Shown one piece after another: positions 8,789 to 18,000 of a stretch of 64,000 nt of DNA. The translations under genes and the position numbers were made by a program. The stretch lies in the NCBI GenBank assembly GCA_046345315.1, contig JBKDKA010000138.1:1-64000 (forward strand). The letters are read 5' to 3'. Source of the DNA: F1-80-MAGs062 sp046345315 (GTDB lineage Bacteria > Planctomycetota > Planctomycetia > Planctomycetales > Planctomycetaceae). The notes under the pieces were generated by a model. The model was not told the origin of the DNA and searched no databases. It was given only the letters and a program-made list of their open reading frames with translations. The stretch's first letter is position 1. Each line of letters begins with the position of its first letter.

Positions 8789-9334
8789 TCAAAGATCACC
8801 GTCGAGCGCCATCTGATGGAAGCAGTGCGTGACTTTGTCCTGATTTTCCAGGAGCCAGTCAATTGTTGGTTCGTTCCGCATCGCTTTTCCGATTGCTCGA
8901 GCCATGGCTTCCCGATGAGTCCTGAACAAAATACTGAAATCCACGTCGTCAGTCAGTACGATCGGGTCCAGCCAGACCGACACGATGATTCCGAGGTCAT
9001 TGGCTTTCTCCTTCGGAATCACGCCGGCCCGAACCGAATCAAGCACGCCATTTGCAATGGCAGCCTGAACGGTTCCCATCAGGATGTTCGTATAACGCTC
9101 GTCGTTAACGGTCACTTTGCTGACCATCACAGTCACCGGGCGCACCTGAACATCGCAGTTGAGGATGGCGAATACTTTGGAGTGGCCCTTCATCTGGTTG
9201 CCCATCATGTTTGCGATGGCAGCACCAACCGGACCGTCCAGCTCACCGATCACAACTTCTGGTTCCGCAGCCGACCATGGTGGCTCATCTTCCACAAGAG
9301 CTTCACCGGTACACATCACGATACGACGACTCAT
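8789..9334 (-). CDS. Fae-like protein (formaldehyde-activating enzyme family)
   Basis: 181 residues resembling formaldehyde-activating enzyme along most of its length: TGEALVEDE, VVIGELDGPVGAA, VRPVTVMVSKVTVND, GVIPKEKANDLGIIVSVWL and REAMARAIGKAMRNEP. Fae condenses formaldehyde with tetrahydromethanopterin using a His in the GEALVG...AHIDL segment. Here that segment reads WSAAEPEVVIG, so the His is replaced, by E24 in my alignment, and two residues are inserted. It is best called Fae-like rather than Fae. No mch, mtd or fhc gene is in the window. The citrate-synthase-like gene follows after 116 bases on the same strand. Confidence 0.8.
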   Translation of the reverse strand: MSRRIVMCTGEALVEDEPPWSAAEPEVVIGELDGPVGAAIANMMGNQMKGHSKVFAILNCDVQVRPVTVMVSKVTVNDERYTNILMGTVQAAIANGVLDSVRAGVIPKEKANDLGIIVSVWLDPIVLTDDVDFSILFRTHREAMARAIGKAMRNEPTIDWLLENQDKVTHCFHQMALDGDL

Positions 9335-9416
9335 CGAGCACCCTTTCCGGATTCAAGGAACAGAACTCAGAAAACACGGAACGAATAAAAGTCACCAGAA
9401 TGATGACTTCAGAATG

Positions 9417-10556
9417 TTATGCTGACCGTCCGAAAACGACCCGGCTGAATACGCGTGCCGACTGAAGCCAGACCATTCTGAATAACAGCAGACCAGCTGC
9501 AAAGTGAACGACGACTGAAACCTCGTTATTGTGCTGATGCCCTGCAGTCACTGCAGGACTGACCAGATCGGCCTGCTGCCAGAGCAGGTCCACAGACCAG
9601 CCCAGAATGAGTGTGATTCCCATCACTCCCGTCAGGTAGCAAGCGAGAGCTTTTCCGCCAAGTTCACGACGAATGATGCCTGCACTGGAAAAATTGGAAG
9701 CGGGACCCGCCAGCAGAAACACAAGGACAGCACCCGGACTCAACCCGGCCGTCAGCAGCGATCCGGCGATTGGTGTTGATCCGGAAGCACAGACATAGGC
9801 CGGGACACTGACCAATAACACCAGAACAGGAACCCACGGACCCCGCCCCCATGCTGCCATCGCAGAGGGAGGCACAAAGACATCCACCAGAGCTGCCGTT
9901 ACGATACCGATGCAGATCCAGACCACGATATCGCGCAGCAGATTCCCAAACGCGTATTCCAGTCCCCTTCCTGTCTCGCGGATCAAAGAGGCCATCCCGC
10001 GGTTCGATGGCGGAGCAGGAGCAGGCTTCGGCGGCACAAAGTTCTGAAGCACCGGAAGCAGAGAGACTCCTTCAGAAGTTGATGCGGCCTGCATTTCTTC
10101 AGAGGATGGAGCCTCCGGCTTCTTTTCGAGCCACTTCCAGCGGTCCACCAGAGTCGTCAGGCATCCAGCCGAAATGGAACTGATGAGTGCGCCCGCAAGC
10201 CGAAGACATGTCATCTTTGGCCCGAGCATGCCCCAGGACATCATCAGGGAATCGATCCCGTTTTCAGGAGTGGCGATCAGAAACGAGACTGTTGCTCCGC
10301 GCGATGCCCCGGAACGGCTCAGCTGAATCGCCGCCGGGAGGACACTGCAGGAACACATCGGCAGTGGCGTCCCGATCAGCGAGGCACGGATCGTCGGCAT
10401 AAACCCCGGTCCCCCCAGCCAGCGTTGGACCAGATGTGTCGGGAAGAACTGCCGCATCAGTCCTGCCGCAACCAGTCCGACGATCAACCACGGGGCAGCA
10501 TCCACCCATTTCATCCACACTGCCCACAGGACTCTGGTGAGAGTTTCTCCGGTCAC
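9417..10556 (-). CDS. DUF318/YraQ-type permease, SO_0444-like
   Basis: 379 residues with about eight hydrophobic segments. The duplicated family hallmark is clear: GTPLPMCSCSVLPAA (62-76; C68 and C70 could bind metal) in the first half and SVPAYVCASGSTPIAGSLL in the second. A cytoplasmic linker rich in Pro and Glu separates the halves. Proteins of this type are annotated as permeases or as SO_0444-family Cu/Zn efflux transporters; the substrate here is not shown by sequence. The start overlaps the stop of tpx by four bases (10553-10556), so it is translationally coupled to the peroxidase, which suggests a joint stress role. Confidence 0.8.
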   Translation of the reverse strand: MTGETLTRVLWAVWMKWVDAAPWLIVGLVAAGLMRQFFPTHLVQRWLGGPGFMPTIRASLIGTPLPMCSCSVLPAAIQLSRSGASRGATVSFLIATPENGIDSLMMSWGMLGPKMTCLRLAGALISSISAGCLTTLVDRWKWLEKKPEAPSSEEMQAASTSEGVSLLPVLQNFVPPKPAPAPPSNRGMASLIRETGRGLEYAFGNLLRDIVVWICIGIVTAALVDVFVPPSAMAAWGRGPWVPVLVLLVSVPAYVCASGSTPIAGSLLTAGLSPGAVLVFLLAGPASNFSSAGIIRRELGGKALACYLTGVMGITLILGWSVDLLWQQADLVSPAVTAGHQHNNEVSVVVHFAAGLLLFRMVWLQSARVFSRVVFGRSA

Positions 10557-11068
10557 ACAGCTGCCGCCAGAGCTGCGTCGTAGTTCGGGTGGTCAGCAAT
10601 TTCCCGAACATACTCCACGTGTCGAATGACTCCCTGACCATCAATCACGAAAACTGCTCGAGTCAGGCATCGATCCAGCGGTCCACCCTTGATCAGAACA
10701 CCATAGTCGTCGCCGAATTTTGTGCAGCGATGGGCACTCAGCGTTTTGACACTTTCGACCTGCTCCGCACCACACCATCGCTTCTGACCAAACGGCAGAT
10801 CCATACTCACAACCAGAATCTCCACATTGGCAAGCGATGCCGCCTTCTCATTGAACTTTTTCGTTTCCGCGTGACACACGGACGTATCCAGAGAAGGAAT
10901 GGTTGCAATGATCCTCGTCTTTCCGGCACTGGAAGCCAGTGTGACTTCTTCCAGCGAATTATTCTGCAGAGAAAACTCCGGTGCTTTTGTTCCCGGTTTG
11001 AGTTCCGGGCCGGACAGATCCACAGGATTACCCTTCAGTGTCACAGCGCCCGCTCTGATCTGGCTCAT
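10553..11068 (-). CDS. tpx: atypical 2-Cys peroxiredoxin (thiol peroxidase)
   Basis: 171 residues, the usual Tpx length. The peroxidatic Cys is C65 in PSLDTSVCHAE and the resolving Cys is C99 in KRWCGAE, the Tpx-type spacing. The N-terminal VTLKGNPVDL and the TRAVFVIDGQGVIRHVEYV strand are also typical. It reduces peroxides in the cytoplasm with thioredoxin as donor; a thioredoxin reductase gene is present at 60215-61267. It is the first gene of an operon with the downstream permease (ATGA overlap). Its promoter must lie in the 236-base divergent spacer before mraY. Confidence 0.93.
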   Translation of the reverse strand: MSQIRAGAVTLKGNPVDLSGPELKPGTKAPEFSLQNNSLEEVTLASSAGKTRIIATIPSLDTSVCHAETKKFNEKAASLANVEILVVSMDLPFGQKRWCGAEQVESVKTLSAHRCTKFGDDYGVLIKGGPLDRCLTRAVFVIDGQGVIRHVEYVREIADHPNYDAALAAAV

Positions 11069-11304
11069 GAGATTTGATTCCCTGTTCTTTGTGTTACCCT
11101 GATGTCATTGTGTTATGAAAGGAATGCGGCGGTGCTTCGAGCGTATCGTGAACACTCGAGCAATCCGCAGAAGAGGTTTCGCCGCTCTTCAAAATGGCTG
11201 GATCCGGATATCATCCTGATCCAGTCGCGGTACTGGCCACAGTTCCCACATTCGCAGTATGGGGAATCCGGTCCGGGATTCAACTGCTCACGGACGATTT
11301 TAAA
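11069..11304. other. divergent spacer between tpx and mraY
   Basis: 236 bases that must contain both promoters. The plus-strand frame of mraY remains open upstream to 11194, but those residues do not resemble MraY. No OxyR-type or other operator was recognised. Confidence 0.4.
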
Positions 11305-12417
11305 ATGTCATCCCCTCTGCCGTCCTCCACAGTTCTTCAGTGCCTGGGAGCTGCGATTACTGCCGGATCGATAATGATTCTCTGCGGCCCGACCGTAATT
11401 CGATGGCTTCAGGGTGGATTCAGGGAACGGATCGACAGCGGCTCGGAGCGACTGAATGAGCTTCATGCCGAAAAAAACTCCACCCCCACGCTTGGCGGTC
11501 TTCTGATTTCTGCAGCAGTCGTGATCGCAGCTCTGATCTGGTCTGAAATCACACACCCCTTCGTTCTGACCGGATTGATCTCGTTTGCTGCTCTGACGAT
11601 TCTTGGAGCGACCGATGATCTGCTGAAAATCCGAACTCGGTCGCGCGGACTTTCAGCCAGGCAGAAACTTCTCGGGCAGATCGTTGTGGGAATCGTTGCA
11701 GGCTACTCCCTTGTCAGCTTTTCCGGCACGCCGGAATCACTGGCAGCGGGAGTTCCACAGAGTGTACCTGACTCACAACCGATGCCGAGTTTCTCGCTGA
11801 TCGCGCTGCTCGGGTCTTATCCACTCTCAGGCTGGATGATTGTGGCCTGGTCTGCGTTTGTGATAACCAGTTTCTCCAATGCCGTGAATCTGACCGATGG
11901 GCTGGACGGTCTGGCGTCCGGATGTACTCTCACCACAATCGCCGCATTCCTGCTGACAGGCCTGATGGAACTGGCTCTCGCTGCCGGCACTTCCGAAAAC
12001 ATCAGCAGCGATCATTTGTTCCAACTGGCGCAGGCCATGGTTCTTCTGAGCGGGCTTGCCGGCGCCGTGACCGGATTCCTCTGGTTCAATTGCTTCCCGG
12101 CTGCCGTCTTCATGGGCGATGCCGGCGCGCTCTCAATCGGCGGTCTGCTCGCTGTGATGGCTCTCGGGATCCATCAGGAACTCCTGCTTCCCGTTGCCGG
12201 ATGTGTCTTCGTCGCAGAAACGCTGAGCGTGATCCTTCAGGTGACAAGCTTTCGACTCACAGGGCGCCGCATCTTTCGTTGCAGTCCGCTTCATCATCAC
12301 TTCATCTTCCGCGGAGATCACGAACAGAAAGTGGTCATTCGTTTCTGGATCGTCTCCGCATTCGGTGCGATCGCAGCGATTTTCTGGAGTGCCTTCCGTG
12401 CTGGTGTCTTCCACTGA
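11305..12417 (+). CDS. mraY: phospho-N-acetylmuramoyl-pentapeptide transferase
   Basis: 370 residues from the ATG at 11305, close to the ~360 typical of MraY; the frame is open further upstream to 11194, but those residues are not MraY-like. It is a polytopic membrane protein. Diagnostic motifs: STPTLGGLLI, the catalytic Asp pair D104/D105 in GATDDLLKI, NAVNLTDGLDGLA (192-204), FMGDAGALSIGG with D272, and the HHH motif at 330-332 (SPLHHHFIFRG). It transfers phospho-MurNAc-pentapeptide to undecaprenyl phosphate, giving lipid I. Unusually it is not beside mur or fts genes; it stands alone between a divergent tpx and a convergent secreted-protein gene. Confidence 0.9.
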   Translation: MSSPLPSSTVLQCLGAAITAGSIMILCGPTVIRWLQGGFRERIDSGSERLNELHAEKNSTPTLGGLLISAAVVIAALIWSEITHPFVLTGLISFAALTILGATDDLLKIRTRSRGLSARQKLLGQIVVGIVAGYSLVSFSGTPESLAAGVPQSVPDSQPMPSFSLIALLGSYPLSGWMIVAWSAFVITSFSNAVNLTDGLDGLASGCTLTTIAAFLLTGLMELALAAGTSENISSDHLFQLAQAMVLLSGLAGAVTGFLWFNCFPAAVFMGDAGALSIGGLLAVMALGIHQELLLPVAGCVFVAETLSVILQVTSFRLTGRRIFRCSPLHHHFIFRGDHEQKVVIRFWIVSAFGAIAAIFWSAFRAGVFH

Positions 12418-12456
12418 TAACAGCCGTCTGAGCTCATCGTCACCACGTCCGAGGGG

Positions 12457-14070
12457 CTACGGAACGAGTGTCCCTTCGATTCGACGACCACTGAATTTTC
12501 CGTAGATTCCATCGCCCCATCGGACGGCTCTGAATTCCGGATTCCGTTTCAGTCGTTCAACCGTCGAGCCCGTCAGTGCCGCCGCGCCAATCTGTTCACC
12601 ATCCTGCTTGATGACAATCTGTTCGCGGGAAATCGTGAATTCGAAAACCGACGCGCCACTCGTCCATCGCGTACTCGCACCCAGATGCCCGGGTATCTTC
12701 AGTCGATAGACCGACCCGTATGATTTCCACTTGTCGTCTTCATTCAGGAAAGGAAAGCGTTCAGGAGACCATTCTGCAGGTGCCTTGGCAGAAGTCGATA
12801 CATAGAGACTGTCGCCGATGGGCACGAGGCTTGTGATTCTCTGCCCCCAAAGATTGCTGACGTCGTGTTTCTGATTCTCTTCATCGTAGGGATGAACGAT
12901 TGCGGTGGAGAGTTCAGGATGCGAGAACATTCGCTGCTGAAACTTCCAGGCTTCTTTGTCGGGGTGATAACGCCAGAGTTCGCCCCACGGCCAGACACCG
13001 ACAAACATCTCTCCGCCACAGACTGCTGTCGTCTGCGCTTCGCGCGCACTGCTCGAGACTCCCTCCAGCAAAGGTGGCCATCCGGAACGATCTGCAATCA
13101 TCTTTCCGTCGTATTCAAAGAGACGACCGGTCGGATACTGACCCATCATCAGACGGTCACCGAATGACATGGTTGAATAGAGCTGATAGCTGACTCCGAG
13201 CTGTGGTTTCAGCAGCATGCTCCAGGCACCATTCTCCAGCACATAGAATCCTCCGACATTGGAACCTGTCAGAATCTGCTGGCCGTACTGCCCCCATGCG
13301 AAGGTGGTTTCGCCGACGATCGGCAGCGTCATCGCGATCGCCCGCGAAAGATCGACGGCAGCATCTTCCGGAGTCCAGGGGCATGCGTATAAACGACTGA
13401 AGCCATCCATGTCACTGACGTAAGGTCGATAAACCCCTTCTCCGCGATTCACGTGATAAAAACACAGGTGGCCGTTCGAGTAAAAGAACAGCTGATAGCT
13501 GCCGACCTGTGGCGGCTCCAGAATCGTACGACCCTCGTATCGAACGGTACTGTCACCGAACTCCAGAGTGCCCGACCCGACCCGCATCGTTTCTTCCGTG
13601 CCACCGATCTCCTTACTCTTCTGCCAGACTCCGGCATTCGCGTCCCAGGTTCTGACACCACCATAGGTTGAATAGAGGACTTCGTCACGTGAGTAGAGAT
13701 ACGTTCCGCAGAGCTGATTCGGACGGGGCAGTAGCGTCACCTCAACAGGTGTTGTTTCATCCGCGGAGCGAACGAAAAACTGAACGGCGTGGCGATCTGA
13801 TCGGTATCTCGTGTTATAAGCATTCTGAAACCCCGCACCGATCGTCATCGTCCCGTCAGTCGTCTGCACTTCGAAGAGCGACCCGAAACTCTGACCGACA
13901 TCCTGACCTCGATCCACAGTGACGCGCCATGTCATTAAAGCCCCAACCGGAGCCGCGTCGCCGGATTCTGATGGAAGCGCAGACTCCGCAAAACAGACGC
14001 TGCCGAACGTGATGCAAGTGATCAGGATGGAAACAACGATCTGCCGCTTCTGACTCTGATGGTGGTTCAT
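12457..14070 (-). CDS. secreted beta-propeller-like protein, unknown function
   Basis: About 537 residues from the ATG at 14070, which begins MNHHQSQKRQIVVSILITC and gives a good signal peptide (cleavage near CFA-ESALP); the frame extends upstream to 14103 but that start would spoil the signal. The mature protein has repeated aromatic/Gly strands such as GVRTWDANAGVWQKS, GGFYVLENGAWSML, TGRLFEYDGKMIADRSGWPPL and GELWRYHPDKEAWKF, which read like blades of a Kelch-like propeller. No catalytic motif is recognised. The gene converges on mraY with only 39 bases between the stops. Probably exported; role unknown. Confidence 0.65.
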   Translation of the reverse strand: MNHHQSQKRQIVVSILITCITFGSVCFAESALPSESGDAAPVGALMTWRVTVDRGQDVGQSFGSLFEVQTTDGTMTIGAGFQNAYNTRYRSDRHAVQFFVRSADETTPVEVTLLPRPNQLCGTYLYSRDEVLYSTYGGVRTWDANAGVWQKSKEIGGTEETMRVGSGTLEFGDSTVRYEGRTILEPPQVGSYQLFFYSNGHLCFYHVNRGEGVYRPYVSDMDGFSRLYACPWTPEDAAVDLSRAIAMTLPIVGETTFAWGQYGQQILTGSNVGGFYVLENGAWSMLLKPQLGVSYQLYSTMSFGDRLMMGQYPTGRLFEYDGKMIADRSGWPPLLEGVSSSAREAQTTAVCGGEMFVGVWPWGELWRYHPDKEAWKFQQRMFSHPELSTAIVHPYDEENQKHDVSNLWGQRITSLVPIGDSLYVSTSAKAPAEWSPERFPFLNEDDKWKSYGSVYRLKIPGHLGASTRWTSGASVFEFTISREQIVIKQDGEQIGAAALTGSTVERLKRNPEFRAVRWGDGIYGKFSGRRIEGTLVP

Positions 14071-14103
14071 GGACGACTCGCTGCTTATGACCGCCATCGT
14101 CAT

Positions 14104-14449
14104 CGACTGGTTGGCTCATGGCCCAACAACCACATCGTTCGTGGCAGGAATTCATTCGATTTTATTAATAACTTAAAAACAAAAAATGGAACTTCAGCAC
14201 TTCCGAAGGGTTGTGAATCGAATCAGATATCGAAAAATATCGAAACATCACACTGAATCAATATGCTTACTAGATGAATCAAGCAGAAGACTCGGACAAC
14301 ATTATTGGCTCGTCCCGGTTCTCTGCGGACCATAACCACTCAGCCACAGAGAATAATCATCCGGAGGCTGATTTTCTGAGTGAACATCGAAACTGTTCTC
14401 AGTACGTCACTACTGTAAATCTCACAATCTGATCGAGGAATGCAATTCA
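14104..14449. other. AT-rich intergenic spacer
   Basis: About 350 bases without a gene between divergently transcribed secreted-protein genes. Bases about 14155-14280 are distinctly AT-rich (runs such as TTATTAATAACTTAAAAAC), unlike the rest of the window. It should contain both promoters and may be a horizontally acquired patch. No tRNA, hairpin terminator or convincing -35/-10 pair was identified. Confidence 0.5.
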
Positions 14450-15028
14450 ATGACAGGACTTCGGCGTCACTTTTTCCGTATCGCATTATTCTTTGTGTTG
14501 CTGGCGATCCCGTTTTCAGGGGCGTTGACATCCGTCGCTCAGGATGCAGCCAATCAAAAGCCCGAAGAACCAAGAGTCACGTGGAGTACACCCTGGACCC
14601 TTTATTGCCAATCAAAACCGCATAGTGATTCTGGAAGCGGTACAGGCACGACATGTCGAAACTCAGAACGAAAGGCGGAGGATCAGGCGGCGGACTGCCT
14701 AGTCAACCATTGTTACAACGCCTACTCGGACATTTCTATCGGCGAGTGCTTTGTTTTATCCGTATATGGCGCCTCAGCGCCAGCGAGATATCCGATGATG
14801 TTCGAATACAAATACGAGATCTACAGGAGCCGGGATTCCCAGGTACTTTTAGGAAGACTTACGAAGTGTTCTGCGGGCAGCGACGAAAATGAAGCAGATG
14901 CGAACATGAATGAGTGCATCAGAACATTAACACAACATCCGGACGAAGCTGATTCGACCAGAATTCATCCCGGCTTTCCTCCGACAGCATTTTTCAAGAG
15001 GGTCAGCAAAATCAAAAAGCGAGGTTAG
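14450..15028 (+). CDS. small secreted Cys-containing protein, unknown
   Basis: 192 residues. The start MTGLRRHFFRIALFFVLLAI gives a clear signal peptide with cleavage near SVA-QDAAN (about residue 30). The mature part has seven Cys (C53, C69, C83, C88, C100, C140, C156), suggesting disulfides outside the cytoplasm, and a basic tail (KRVSKIKKRG). GAGGA lies 11 bases before the ATG. No known domain is recognised. The gene follows the AT-rich spacer, and its own composition is a little more AT-rich than neighbours, so recent acquisition is possible. It converges on the giant kinase gene. Confidence 0.6.
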   Translation: MTGLRRHFFRIALFFVLLAIPFSGALTSVAQDAANQKPEEPRVTWSTPWTLYCQSKPHSDSGSGTGTTCRNSERKAEDQAADCLVNHCYNAYSDISIGECFVLSVYGASAPARYPMMFEYKYEIYRSRDSQVLLGRLTKCSAGSDENEADANMNECIRTLTQHPDEADSTRIHPGFPPTAFFKRVSKIKKRG

Positions 15029-15073
15029 CGAACACGAAGGCTATGGATTCCTGCTCAAGCATGGCGCTCCGTT

Positions 15074-15098
15074 GAGAATCCCTTCAATCGGGATTCTC
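15074..15098. terminator. perfect 9-bp stem-loop over the kinase stop codon
   Basis: GAGAATCCC (15074-15082) and GGGATTCTC (15090-15098) form a perfect stem with a 7-base loop. The TGA of the minus-strand kinase gene (15084-15086) is in the loop. It lies between convergent genes, where a terminator is expected, but no T-run follows on either strand. Confidence 0.45.
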
Positions 15099-18000
15099 GG
15101 AGGCATCTGAAATCAGATCGACCGAGAATCGGAGCCGTTCTGCCGAACTCAACTGCCGCGGGACCCTTCGTGCAGCCTCTGCCAATGGGTCTCGCGGCCA
15201 TTTCTGCATTTCGGGTACGGCAGAAATCATCCACTGACCGTCCGGCGTAAACGGTGTCCAGTCCGCAGACGTCTGCATCGCGACACCCCAGTGCTGCCGA
15301 CCGACATCGGGTATTCGGAGCACTTCGATTCCGGTTGCAACTTCCCAGAGCGAGAGTTCACCGTCGTGCTGCACCAGAAGTTCCTGACTGTCGGGGCTGA
15401 ATGCTGCATTGTAAACAGGGCGACGGTTGGCATTGAAGTCAGATCGCGCATTGCCGTTGTCAGTGCGGCACAGCGTCAAAGCCCCGTTGTTTTCCAGAAG
15501 GGCGACGTGCGTTCCGTCCGGGCTAAGGCAGCCTGACTTAACCGGATGCTGGACGCTGAGTGGAATCTGATTGCCGGAATCGATCTCCAGCAGTAATGCA
15601 TTGGAATTCGTGGTCGATTCAGCAGCTCCTCCGGACAGGTCATCCGATGGCGTTGGGTTGATAGCTGGTTTCTGGTTCTTTGCCGTAATCTGATAGATGA
15701 TCAGCAACTGCTTTTCGTCATGTTTCCAACCGGCATACCGGACGGGGGACTCAAGGGGAATAGCCTTTTCAGTTCGATTCAGCAGATCTCGAATGGTCAC
15801 AGAAGCCGTGCCTCCAGCCAACAGCAGCTGATTACCTGATCGCGAGAAGGCGACAGACTGCATCGGTGCCGGCGCCTCTGGAAATTCCGCAATCCGAACG
15901 CCCTCTGCAAGATCCCAGATTTCGCCGGCACCATTGGCATGGAATGTCGCCAGTCGCTGCCCGTCGGCACTCACCGATGCATTCAAAATAGGATCGGGAG
16001 ATCCCTGCAGTCGATGCAGCAGTCTTCCAGAGAGATCAGAAATACTGATGGTCCCATCCAGCGATGTGCAGACAGCTCGAATACTGTTGCCGCTTCCGGA
16101 AAGAGAAGAAAACGTTATCGGCCCGGCGTGTTGTCCGATGGAAGTCAGTTTTCGATGATCTGCCATCTGAATCACGTCTGCGCTGAACATGCGAAAAGGG
16201 GAGAGAATCTGTCCGGTTTCAGAATCGAGCGCCAGTTTTCCTGGTTCGCCTGGTACGCTCTGCACCGAAATCCGCTCCCCGGACACCAGATCGCGAGTGA
16301 CAACTGAGGCTCGTACGAATTCCGGTACCCCTCTCCAGCCGGACCTGACCGAATCCGGAATCTGATAGTTCGGATCTGCCTCGACACTGATCAGCCGATC
16401 CATCAGAAGAACTGGTGACATTGCTGCCGATTCAGCCATCTGCCGTTGCTGGCCGGTCTCCAGGTTCCAAAGCAACAGGCCATTTCTGACTGAGGCGATC
16501 GCAGCAAGCGGTTGCGCGGCGTGGCAATAGACATCCGCTCCTTCGATCAGCGGTGTCTGCCCTGTCTTCTGACCAGTATCTGTCTGCCAGCATCGCACGT
16601 GATCTGTTTTCAGATGGCAAATGGTGAGAATGTATTTTTCGTCTCCGGAGAACTCCGCACGATCACAGGTCGCATCCGTTTCGTGCAGTGTCTGAAGCGG
16701 CATCTCCTGATCAAGACTCCACAACCGTGTGGTGTTGCCGGAATCGACTGTCAGAAGGCGAGTGCCGGATCGGTCAAATCGAACAAAGACAGCCTGCTGC
16801 TCATGATTTAACTGACGCACGATCCCGCGAGTGTTCGCGTCATAAATGACACACCTGCCCGCTTCATTGCCAAGAGCAACTCTCCGGGTTGCGGGATGCA
16901 CATCGATGCTCAGCACGGTTTCCTCCGGATCACCGAGATCAGTCCTCCGATTCGTCGTCGTATCCCAGAGGATCACTTTTCCCGAGTCCAGCAGAACAAC
17001 GAGCTCTGATGTTCCTGCGATAGCCTTGACGTCCTGAATGCGATCCGTGGCATTGTGCAGCAGGCCGATTCTTCGTAAAGAGTTACCCTCTGTCACGTAG
17101 ACATTACGTTCGTCCGCTGTAATCAGATGATTCAGGTTCACAACATTCTCGGTTGCAAACCCCGGGAATCGCGACGTCCCTCGTGTGCCGTCTGGGTGGA
17201 TCAGTTCAGACTGCCAGATGGCCTTTGATGCGACGATGGCATGAGAGGAGTCACTGCTGAAAGACCAGGGTGATGGTGAAATCTGAGCTGGCTGAGGATG
17301 CAGCTGGAAACGGCTGTTGCCGTTTCTGACGCTCCAGCAACGCACCGTACCATCGATTGATGTCGTTACAACACGTTCACTTCCTTTGGTGAATCGTCCC
17401 TCCAGAACGCGATCGGTATGTCCTTTCAGACTGGCAATGAGACTGCCATCTTCTGTTCCGAAGAGGAGACCTTCTTTAATGGTGGTCACAAGGAGAAGAC
17501 TTCCGTCGTCACTCAGATCTGCAGAAAGAATTCGGTCCGGAGTTCTGACGACGGTTGTGGGAGACAACGATCGAAGATCCCGCACAGTGACCTGCCTGTC
17601 AAATTTGAAAAAAAGAGCGATCAGGCCGCCATCCTGGCTGAGCCGAAATTCTGACTCCGGCCAATGGCTCGAATTCACGTTCTCTGCGGTGCCCACCGAT
17701 ACCAGACGCGTTCCGTCGGCTGTTGATATGACCAGATATTCAGAACCCTTCGCGAACGCGATGGCCATGGGTTCCTCGGCATCCCACTGCACCGCAAATT
17801 TCTGCACTTCACGACCAGAAGCGACATCCCACACCCTGACAGTGTTGTCCTTTCCGGCAGATGCCACCATCTTCCCGTCAGCCCCGAACGTCGTCAGGAC
17901 GACTTCGTCAGTATGGCCAGCCAGTGAATTCTGCAGGGAACCATCCTGCGCAGAAAAGATTCGGACAGTGTTGTCGGGACCGGGCAGAACAATCCTTTCT

